NCBI GenBank assembly: GCA_903868295.1
Contig: CAIPUQ010000584.1
Location: 1-6,798 of the forward strand
Source: an uncultured Roseiflexaceae bacterium
GTDB lineage: Bacteria > Chloroflexota > Chloroflexia > Chloroflexales > Roseiflexaceae
DNA length: 6,798 nt
Direction of reading: 5' to 3'
How positions within the stretch are numbered: the first letter of the stretch is position 1; every line of letters begins with the position of its first letter. The notes beneath the pieces were generated by a model, which was not told where the DNA came from, did not search any database, and worked only from the letters and a program-made list of their open reading frames with translations. This document shows, piece after piece, positions 1 through 5,737 of the stretch. The translations under genes and the position numbers were made by a program.

Positions 1-687
1 CCCGTGCACCGCAAATACCACCACGACAAGTTGACCTTTCGGTCGTTGTATTCGTTCAGCGAGCAGTTCACCCTGGCGTTTTCGCACGATGAAGTGGTCC
101 ACGGCAAGGGCTCGATGATGAGCAAAATGCCCGGCGATCACTGGCAGAAATTTGCCAATCTGCGCACGTTGTACGGCTACATGTATGGCCAATCGGGCAA
201 AAAACTGTTGTTCATGGGCGGCGAGTTCGGCCAGTGGCGTGAATGGTCGCACGAGCGCGAGCTCGATTGGTACCTGCTCAACGAGCCGATGCATGCCGGG
301 TTGCAGCAGTATGTGGCCGATTTGAATCGGCTCCACCGCGACGAGCGCGCGTTGCACGAACTGGACTTTGACCCGTGGGGATTCCACTGGATTGCCTGCG
401 ACGACGCCGATCAGAGTGTGGTGGCGCTGTTGCGCCGTGGCGGGGCAGACACCCGCAACGTGGTGGTGATTTGTAACTTCACCCCGGTGCCGCGTCACAA
501 CTACCGCATTGGCGTGCCCCAAGCCGGTGCATGGGAGATCCTGTCGAACAGTGATGACACCACCTGGGGCGGCAGCGGGGCGATGACGCACCTGCGTGTC
601 GAGGCGGTGCCCTGCCACGACATGCCGGCATCGGTGGTATTGACGATTCCGCCATTGGGGACCGTCTACCTGGCACCCAAAAAGTAA
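1..687 (+). CDS. glgB: 1,4-alpha-glucan branching enzyme GlgB, C-terminal part (5' end outside window)
   Basis: The last 228 residues of the glycogen branching enzyme (GH13), which cuts alpha-1,4 glucan chains and rejoins them as alpha-1,6 branches in cytoplasmic glycogen synthesis. The reading frame is open from base 1, so the start lies upstream; full-length GlgB is usually 630-730 residues. The fragment begins in the family block PVHRKYHHDKLTF and goes on to SHDEVVHGK, GH13 conserved region IV; its Asp (codon 88-90) is the transition-state-stabilising catalytic residue. KMPGDHWQKFANLR and LLFMGGEFGQWREW follow, both hallmarks of GlgB. The nucleophile Asp and acid/base Glu would be upstream. 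The C-terminal beta-sandwich (alpha-amylase all-beta domain) includes VVVICNFTPVPRHNYRIGVP and ends with the usual PPLGTVYL strand. The stop is TAA at 685-687. A GH57 enzyme follows on the same strand without a visible terminator, which suggests a joint alpha-glucan operon. Identification is very secure. Confidence 0.97.
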   Translation, partial: PVHRKYHHDKLTFRSLYSFSEQFTLAFSHDEVVHGKGSMMSKMPGDHWQKFANLRTLYGYMYGQSGKKLLFMGGEFGQWREWSHERELDWYLLNEPMHAGLQQYVADLNRLHRDERALHELDFDPWGFHWIACDDADQSVVALLRRGGADTRNVVVICNFTPVPRHNYRIGVPQAGAWEILSNSDDTTWGGSGAMTHLRVEAVPCHDMPASVVLTIPPLGTVYLAPKK

Positions 688-733
688 CGCATCACGAAGA
701 CCACACTGTCTGCACGATGCACGGCAGCGTGAA

Positions 734-739
734 AGAGGA
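734..739 (+). promoter_or_regulatory. Ribosome binding site deciding the GTG start of the GH57 gene
   Basis: AGAGGA, within AAAGAGGA at 732-739, lies 10 bases before the GTG at 750. The alternative ATG at 717 has only a weak GAAGA at 696-700, spaced 16 bases away. The same AAAGAGGA octamer stands before the TerC-family gene on the other strand, which supports its use as a Shine-Dalgarno sequence here. Confidence 0.6.
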
Positions 740-749
740 ATACATCCAC

Positions 750-3146
750 GTGACCCGATATGTGTGTGTCCACGGACATTTTTATCAGCCCCCGCGTGAG
801 AATCCATGGCTCGATGCCATCGACGTCCAGCCCAGTGCTGCGCCTTACCACGATTGGAACGCACGCATAGCGGCCGAATGCTACGCACCCAACACCGCTG
901 CGCGCATCCTCGACGAGCGCGGGCGGATCCGGGCCATCATCAACAACTATGCACGCATCAGCTTCAATGTCGGCCCCACCTTGATGCGCTGGCTCAAACA
1001 GCACGAAGCGTCGACGTATGCAGCGATACTGGCTGCGGACCGCGAAAGTCAAACGCGCTTCGGCGGCCACGGGTCTGCCATTGCGCAGGTCTATGGGCAT
1101 ATCATCATGCCGCTGGCGTCGGCCCGCGATCGGCGTACCCAAGTCGCCTGGGGGGTGGCGGACTTTGTCCATCACTACGGCCGCATGCCCGAGGGGATGT
1201 GGTTGTCCGAAGCGGCCGTGTGTACCGATAGCCTCGAGGCGCTCGCCGAACACGGCATCAAATACACCATTCTGGCGCCGCATCAGGCCGCCGCTGTGCG
1301 CCGTATCGGTGCGACCGCATGGGAGCAAACGACCTACGGCGTCGATACAACGATGCCATACCGAATCAATCTCCCGTCGGGTCGGAGCATCGCCGTGTTC
1401 TTTTATAACGGTGCGACGTCGCAGGCGATTGCCTTCCAAAACCTACTCCAAAACGGCGACGCGTTGGCCAATGCGCTGCTCCGCGACGCTGCCGACGACG
1501 GTACGCCGCGGTTGGCCCATGTCGCCACCGACGGCGAGACCTACGGCCACCACCATCGCCATGGCGAGATGGCGTTGGCCTTTGCATTGGCAAATATCGA
1601 AAAATTGAACCTCGCCCAAATAACCATCTACGGCGAGTATTTGGCGCTCCATCCACCGACCCACGAGGCCCAGATTGTCGAAAACAGCTCGTGGAGTTGT
1701 GCCCACGGGGTCGAGCGCTGGCGCAGCAATTGTGGCTGCCACACCGGTGGCCAACCCGGGTGGACCCAGACATGGCGCGCTCCGCTCCGTGCATCGCTCG
1801 ATTACATGGCCGATGCAATCAATGCAGCCTGGTACAGCAAAGCGTGCGAATTTTATACGGACCCATGGGCGGCCCGTGATGCGTACATCGCAGTCATCAA
1901 CCAACCTGATGAGGGCTCCATGGACGCGTTCATGCAGACACATGGATTGACTGCTGAGCGTTGGCCGGCGTTGGGGTTGATGGAGCTGCAGCGCCAGTTG
2001 ATGCAGAGTTTTACCAGTTGTGCGTGGTTCTTCAACGATCCGACCGGGATCGAGACCATCCAAGTCCTGCGCTATGCTGCCCGTGCGATGCAATTGGCCC
2101 AACAGACGCTGGATGTGGACATCGAAGAGGGGTTCAACGAGCAGCTCGAAAAAGTCATCAGCAATACCGGGGTGACGCTCGAGAGTGTCTACCGGAGCGA
2201 TGTGTCGCCATTGGTCCTGTCGCTCGCCGATGTCTGTGCGCACGATGCGTTGACCGCGTTGTTCCACGACGCCACCAACGACGAAGTGGTCTATTTGCAC
2301 CGCATCCGGCGCGTCGTGCAACACTTGTGGACGCTGGGGACGATGCGCATCGCCATCGGCGTCACCGAAGTGACTGCCCTGTTGACCGGTGAACAACGCC
2401 GGTTCCAGTATGGGGTGGTGTTGACGAGTGATCAGATCATGCACGGCGGGGTCCGCCCCGACAACGATAATCTCGATGCGTTGCTGCATGTGGTCGTGCC
2501 GGCAGTCGCCAAAAACGATCAGGTGTCGGTCAAACAAGCAATGGACGACGCGTTGGGGCCGTTCCATTATTCGTTGCACTCGGTGTTCCGCGAAGAACAA
2601 CGATCGATCCTCGAGAGCATGCTGGCGGGCGTGGTCGACAAAGTAGTCGCCCGCTACCACCAGATGTACGCCGAACACACGACGCTGATGCGTTTTCTCC
2701 AAAAGATGAGCTTGCCGGTGCCCGAAGAGCTCCAAGTGGCGGCGTCGTCGGCGTTGCACGCCGATGTGCGCAGTGCGTTGGCCAACGATCCCCCCGATAG
2801 TACACGGGTGCAGGCGTTGCTCGACGACGCACAACTCACCGGTGTCGTGCTGGACCGGGCGGCCATTGCACTCCAAATGAGCGATGCGTTGGCACGCATG
2901 GCCATACGGGTTGTCGCGACGCCGTTCGAACGTGGGGTCTTGGGCACACTGTTGCGCTTGGTCGATGTGGCCGAGGCATATGATGTCGACATGTGGATGG
3001 TCCAAAACAACTATAATGTGCTCTGGCAACGCGATTACCCCACCCAACAACGGAACGCAGATGCGGGTGATGTGGTCGCCATGGATTGGGTTGCGGATTT
3101 TCGCAATCTGGGCGAACACTTGAATATGGCGATAGTCAACGAATAA
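750..3146 (+). CDS. GH57-family glycoside hydrolase/transferase with C-terminal DUF3536 domain
   Basis: Predicted cytoplasmic alpha-glucan-active enzyme of 798 residues, a normal length for the GH57-DUF3536 architecture. GH57 enzymes are retaining amylases, 4-alpha-glucanotransferases or branching enzymes; the reaction of the DUF3536 subgroup is, to my knowledge, not established. Seen directly: motif 1 as HGHFYQPP (residues 8-15), EGMWLSEA with the expected nucleophile E154, and ATDGETYGHHH with the expected acid/base D261. SCAHGVERWRSNCGC (316-330) and the helix-rich tail from about residue 350, including AWFFNDPTGIETIQVLRYAA, are typical of DUF3536. The GTG at 750 is chosen as start because AGAGGA (734-739) lies 10 bases upstream and the family homology begins immediately at RYVCVHGHFYQPP. 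An in-frame ATG at 717 would add 11 residues but has no well-placed ribosome binding site. No signal peptide or membrane segment is seen. It follows glgB by 62 bases and precedes aceB by 21, so an operon is likely. Family assignment is secure; substrate is inference. Confidence 0.92.
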   Translation: MTRYVCVHGHFYQPPRENPWLDAIDVQPSAAPYHDWNARIAAECYAPNTAARILDERGRIRAIINNYARISFNVGPTLMRWLKQHEASTYAAILAADRESQTRFGGHGSAIAQVYGHIIMPLASARDRRTQVAWGVADFVHHYGRMPEGMWLSEAAVCTDSLEALAEHGIKYTILAPHQAAAVRRIGATAWEQTTYGVDTTMPYRINLPSGRSIAVFFYNGATSQAIAFQNLLQNGDALANALLRDAADDGTPRLAHVATDGETYGHHHRHGEMALAFALANIEKLNLAQITIYGEYLALHPPTHEAQIVENSSWSCAHGVERWRSNCGCHTGGQPGWTQTWRAPLRASLDYMADAINAAWYSKACEFYTDPWAARDAYIAVINQPDEGSMDAFMQTHGLTAERWPALGLMELQRQLMQSFTSCAWFFNDPTGIETIQVLRYAARAMQLAQQTLDVDIEEGFNEQLEKVISNTGVTLESVYRSDVSPLVLSLADVCAHDALTALFHDATNDEVVYLHRIRRVVQHLWTLGTMRIAIGVTEVTALLTGEQRRFQYGVVLTSDQIMHGGVRPDNDNLDALLHVVVPAVAKNDQVSVKQAMDDALGPFHYSLHSVFREEQRSILESMLAGVVDKVVARYHQMYAEHTTLMRFLQKMSLPVPEELQVAASSALHADVRSALANDPPDSTRVQALLDDAQLTGVVLDRAAIALQMSDALARMAIRVVATPFERGVLGTLLRLVDVAEAYDVDMWMVQNNYNVLWQRDYPTQQRNADAGDVVAMDWVADFRNLGEHLNMAIVNE

Positions 3147-3155
3147 CCGACGCTG

Positions 3156-3161
3156 AAAGGA
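3156..3161 (+). promoter_or_regulatory. Ribosome binding site of aceB
   Basis: AAAGGA ends six bases before the ATG at 3168. It sits in the 21-base gap after the GH57 stop codon, which leaves no room for a separate conventional promoter and supports cotranscription with the gene upstream. Confidence 0.7.
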
Positions 3162-3167
3162 TAGCTC

Positions 3168-4730
3168 ATGCCTGAGGGATTAGTCATTACTGGGCCGATG
3201 AAGCCTGGCTACAACGAGATTTTGACGCGTGAGGCGTTGGCATTTGTCGAGGATCTGATCGAACGCTACGAAGAGCGCCGCAGTGCACTCTTGGCACGGC
3301 GCGTGACGCGCTGGAACGAGCTCAAAGCAGGGGTGTTGCCCGATTTCAATCCCGAGACCGCAGACATCCGGGCCAACGATTGGAAGGTCGCACCGATCCC
3401 AGCGGACTTCCGCAATCGCCGCACCGAAATCACCGGCCCCGTCGACCGCAAGATGGTCATCAACGCCCTCAACTCGGGTGCCCAAGTCTTTATGGCAGAC
3501 TTCGAAGACGCCAATGCGCCGCTGTGGGACAACATCGTGCAGGGTCAAATCAATCTGCGCGACGCCATCCGCCGCACGATTTCGTTCACCGCCAAAGACG
3601 GCACGGTTTATCGCCTCAACGACCAGACAGCAGTGCTGGCGGTACGTGTGCGTGGCTGGCATTTGGACGAAAAGCATGTCACCTACAACGGCAAACCGGT
3701 GTCGGGCGGCATCTTTGACCTTGGGTTGTACTTGTTCCACAACGCAAAAGAACTGCTCAAGCGTGGTAGCGGGCCGTACGTCTATCTGCCCAAATTGCAG
3801 AGCCACCTCGAGGCCCGCTTGTGGAACGACATCTTTGTCTATGCCCAAGACAAACTGGGTATTCCCCAGGGCAGCATCCGTGCCACGGTGCTCATCGAGC
3901 ATATTTTGGCAGTGTTCGAAATGCACGAGATTTTGTACGAGTTGCGCGACCACTCGAGCGGCCTGAATCACGGCCGCTGGGACTACATTTATAGCTTCAT
4001 CAAGGCCTTCAATCATCGCGACGACTTCGTGTTGCCGGATCGCGCGCAGGTGACGATGGCGGTGCACTTCTTGCGGTCGGCGGCCGAGCTGTTGGTGGCC
4101 ACCTGTCACCGCCGTGGTGCACACGCAATGGGCGGCATGTCGGCGATTATCCCGCGCAAAGACGACGTCAACGCCAACACGCGCTCGATGCATCGCTTGG
4201 CCGACGACAAGCAGCGCGAGGCCGATCAAGGCTTCGACGGCGCATGGGTAGCCCACCCAGGGCTGGTCAAACCGGTGCACGAGATCTTCAAGAAGGCCTT
4301 TTCGAGCGAAAACCAAATCACCTATGTGCCGCAGGTGAGCATCACCGCTGCCGATTTGCTGACCATCCCCATCGGCGACATCACCGAGCAGGGGCTGCGC
4401 AACAACATCAACGTCGCATTGCAGTACATCGAAGCCTGGTTCGGCGGGCGTGGAGCGGTGGCCATCAACTACTTGATGGAAGACGTCGCCACGGCAGAAA
4501 TCTCGCGCTCGCAGATTTGGCAGTGGGTGCACCACGGCGCCAAACTGGACGACGGCCGCCCGGTCGACGCCTATCTGTACAAGATGACCCGCACCGAAGA
4601 GGTCCAGAAGCTCCAGGAACGTCTGGGCGGGCCACGCCTCGAACAGGCAGTGGCATTGTTGGACGAACTGGTCCTCAATCCTGAGTTCACCGAGTTCTTG
4701 ACGGTACCCGGCTACAACCAGATGGCGTAG
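3168..4730 (+). CDS. aceB: Malate synthase A
   Basis: Condenses glyoxylate with acetyl-CoA to give malate and CoA, the second step of the glyoxylate bypass, in the cytoplasm. The 520 residues match isoform A (about 530) and not isoform G (about 720). Visible motifs: VRVRGWHLDEKH, whose R160 aligns with the enolate-stabilising Arg; TVLIEH with Mg2+ ligand E244; RDHSSGLNHGRWDYIY with Mg2+ ligand D272; CHRRGAHAMGGM; and NYLMEDVATAEISRSQIW, whose D439 is the catalytic base. The E244-to-D272 spacing of 28 equals that of E. coli AceB E250/D278. The malate synthase signature is matched except for Tyr instead of Phe at its last position. Several sites usually occupied by Thr, Asp, Cys and Pro are His here (245, 253, 268, 300), all outside the catalytic set. 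The start ATG has AAAGGA six bases upstream. The C-terminus FTEFLTVPGY is the normal family end. Isocitrate lyase is not in the window. Codon 5 is a TTA, very rare in this window. Confidence 0.97.
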   Translation: MPEGLVITGPMKPGYNEILTREALAFVEDLIERYEERRSALLARRVTRWNELKAGVLPDFNPETADIRANDWKVAPIPADFRNRRTEITGPVDRKMVINALNSGAQVFMADFEDANAPLWDNIVQGQINLRDAIRRTISFTAKDGTVYRLNDQTAVLAVRVRGWHLDEKHVTYNGKPVSGGIFDLGLYLFHNAKELLKRGSGPYVYLPKLQSHLEARLWNDIFVYAQDKLGIPQGSIRATVLIEHILAVFEMHEILYELRDHSSGLNHGRWDYIYSFIKAFNHRDDFVLPDRAQVTMAVHFLRSAAELLVATCHRRGAHAMGGMSAIIPRKDDVNANTRSMHRLADDKQREADQGFDGAWVAHPGLVKPVHEIFKKAFSSENQITYVPQVSITAADLLTIPIGDITEQGLRNNINVALQYIEAWFGGRGAVAINYLMEDVATAEISRSQIWQWVHHGAKLDDGRPVDAYLYKMTRTEEVQKLQERLGGPRLEQAVALLDELVLNPEFTEFLTVPGYNQMA

Positions 4731-4743
4731 GTGCCGCAGACAC

Positions 4744-4778
4744 GAACCGCGGGGTGCGCAACGCGCACCCCGCGGTTC
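4744..4778 (+). terminator. Strong intrinsic terminator hairpin after aceB, shared by convergent genes
   Basis: A perfect 16-bp inverted repeat (4744-4759 against 4763-4778) with a three-base AAC loop. The stem is very GC-rich. On the + strand it is followed by a moderately T-rich run (TCGTTTGTGTTGCTATTT), so it should end the aceB transcript 14 bases after the stop codon. The TerC-family gene converges on it from the right, with its stop at 4791-4793. On that strand the tract after the stem (CGTGTCTGCGG) is poor in T, so termination in that direction is probably weaker. It occupies most of the 60-base gap. Confidence 0.85.
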
Positions 4779-4790
4779 TCGTTTGTGTTG

Positions 4791-5624
4791 CTATTTGGTG
4801 CGGATGAACGGGGTTTTGAATAGATCGACAGTACGGTCGAGGACCATAGTGATGGCGTAGAACAGCCAGCGCACCGGCCACAAGATGGGTACCACAACGC
4901 GTTTGAGTGGTGTGCGGGCGATGACAATCGTGCCCAGCATGACCCCTAGTGAAATACCAAACTGTTGGAACTCGGTCAACGTGATGTGGGCATATTCGTG
5001 CAGGATCAACTCGGTACCAATCGTCAGCAACAACAGGAACGCGGCGGTCTGGACGGCCGGCTCCCAGGCGATGAGCTTGCTGAAAATCTGTGCCGCAAAG
5101 CGCATCACCAAAATCCCGATGGCGACGCCCAGCATGACCACCCAGAGTTGATTGGAAAGGGCAACCGCGGCGATGACGTTGTCGATCGAAAAGGCCAAAT
5201 CGGCCAGTTCAAGGGCCAACACGGTACCCCAAAAGCCACTGCTGTTGAGGCGATTCGTGCCGGCATGGCCGTCTTCGCCGCTCCGGTCGAACTCTTCGCC
5301 GAAATGGCGAATCGCCAAATAGATGAGATAGGCTGCGCCGAGCACCCGCAACCAGGGGAACTGAATAATCCAGCCGGCCAAGACGAGCATCGCGCCACGA
5401 CCAACGTACGCGCCGAGCAAGCCGACTTTGAGCGCTGCATCGCGCTGATTGCCCAACACGCGATCGCCCCAGGCGTGCAAATGGGCCAAGCGGCGCGGCC
5501 AGGGGATGGGCTTGTCGTTGGGCAAATGGTTGACCATTGCACCAAGCACGGCCGCGTTGTCGATCGACAAGATGCCTTCGAGAAAAATGAGCTGGACGAT
5601 AATCGTGAGTGTCGTTAATTCCAT
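4791..5624 (-). CDS. TerC-family integral membrane protein (predicted metal ion exporter)
   Basis: A 277-residue polytopic inner-membrane protein of the TerC/YkoY/Alx family. Characterised members export Mn2+ or help load metal into exported proteins; others were named for tellurium resistance. The two diagnostic repeats are present: FLEGILSIDNAAVLGAMV (E16, D22, N23) and ALELADLAFSIDNVIAAVAL (E139, D142, D148, N149), whose acidic residues lie inside membrane helices and are the expected metal-binding sites. About seven to eight hydrophobic segments can be drawn, near residues 5-30, 67-90, 92-106, 130-154, 157-178, 190-212, 217-240 and 246-264. The long hydrophilic loops 32-66 and 106-129 separate the first helices; the second is rich in Asp, Glu and His. 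The ATG at 5624 follows AAAGAGGA with a short three-base spacing. Codon 3 is a rare TTA. It runs divergently from purA and convergently with aceB, so it is probably a single-gene unit. Family is secure; the transported ion is inference. Confidence 0.92.
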   Translation of the reverse strand: MELTTLTIIVQLIFLEGILSIDNAAVLGAMVNHLPNDKPIPWPRRLAHLHAWGDRVLGNQRDAALKVGLLGAYVGRGAMLVLAGWIIQFPWLRVLGAAYLIYLAIRHFGEEFDRSGEDGHAGTNRLNSSGFWGTVLALELADLAFSIDNVIAAVALSNQLWVVMLGVAIGILVMRFAAQIFSKLIAWEPAVQTAAFLLLLTIGTELILHEYAHITLTEFQQFGISLGVMLGTIVIARTPLKRVVVPILWPVRWLFYAITMVLDRTVDLFKTPFIRTK

Positions 5625-5627
5625 ATG

Positions 5628-5635
5628 TCCTCTTT
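5628..5635 (-). promoter_or_regulatory. Ribosome binding site of the TerC-family gene
   Basis: Read on the - strand this is AAAGAGGA, followed by CAT and the ATG at 5624-5622. The spacing of three bases is short, but the purine run is the only candidate and there is no other in-frame start nearby. Confidence 0.55.
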
Positions 5636-5646
5636 CGCAGTTCCAC

Positions 5647-5652
5647 TATAAT
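5647..5652 (+). promoter_or_regulatory. Candidate -10 element (TATAAT) for purA
   Basis: A perfect TATAAT in the AT-rich centre of the terC-purA gap. The region 16-18 bases upstream, which overlaps the terC start codon, has no good TTGACA match, so the promoter would be weak or activator-dependent if real. Transcription from near 5659 would give purA a leader of about 80 bases. That leader holds a short TTGTG-TGG-CACAA hairpin (5696-5708) but no recognisable riboswitch. Confidence 0.4.
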
Positions 5653-5656
5653 ACCA
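5648..5656 (-). promoter_or_regulatory. Candidate extended -10 promoter for the TerC-family gene
   Basis: On the - strand the sequence is TGGTATTAT, a TG-N extended -10 with one mismatch to TATAAT. No good -35 is seen at 16-18 bases upstream, as is common for extended -10 promoters. Transcription would start near 5641, giving a leader of only about 17 bases, just enough for the ribosome binding site. It overlaps the opposite-strand -10 for purA. Confidence 0.4.
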
Positions 5657-5725
5657 TTACACGACGCGAGCGACGGGTTGTTGCGCGCGTGTGTTTTGTG
5701 TGGCACAACGCTCCCGTACAGACGG

Positions 5726-5730
5726 AAGGA
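5726..5730 (+). promoter_or_regulatory. Ribosome binding site of purA
   Basis: AAGGA, within GGAAGGA, ends seven bases before the ATG at 5738. This is ideal spacing and supports that start, as does the immediate onset of the conserved PurA N-terminus. Confidence 0.75.
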
Positions 5731-5737
5731 TAGACCC

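Noticed and set aside
717..749. Upstream ATG at 717 as start of the GH57 protein
   Set aside because: The added 11 residues do not resemble the family and the ribosome binding site is poorly placed. AGAGGA fits the GTG at 750. It remains possible.
688..749. Possible promoter or terminator between glgB and the GH57 gene
   Set aside because: No stable hairpin with a T tract and no convincing -35/-10 pair is visible in these 62 bases.
666..1439. 257-codon open frame on the - strand across the glgB end and the GH57 start
   Set aside because: Antisense to two well-supported genes and in register with the GH57 codons; no family features.
1443..3119. 558-codon open frame on the - strand opposite the GH57 gene
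   Set aside because: It is in exact codon register with the sense gene, so its lack of stops follows from the near absence of TTA, CTA and TCA codons in that gene. Its translation is Arg/His/Gln-rich with no recognisable domain, while the sense frame is a clear GH57-DUF3536 protein.
3180..4535. 451-codon open frame on the - strand opposite aceB
   Set aside because: Same in-register antisense effect; it ends exactly at the single TTA codon of aceB. No domain is recognisable.
5696..5708. TTGTG-TGG-CACAA inverted repeat in the purA leader
   Set aside because: A five-bp stem with a three-base loop is too short to call as an attenuator or operator without other support.
5625..5737. Mn2+ (yybP-ykoY) riboswitch before the TerC-family gene, or a purine riboswitch before purA
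   Set aside because: The gap is only 113 bases, the likely terC leader is about 17 bases, and I find neither the conserved core nor paired helices of either riboswitch class.
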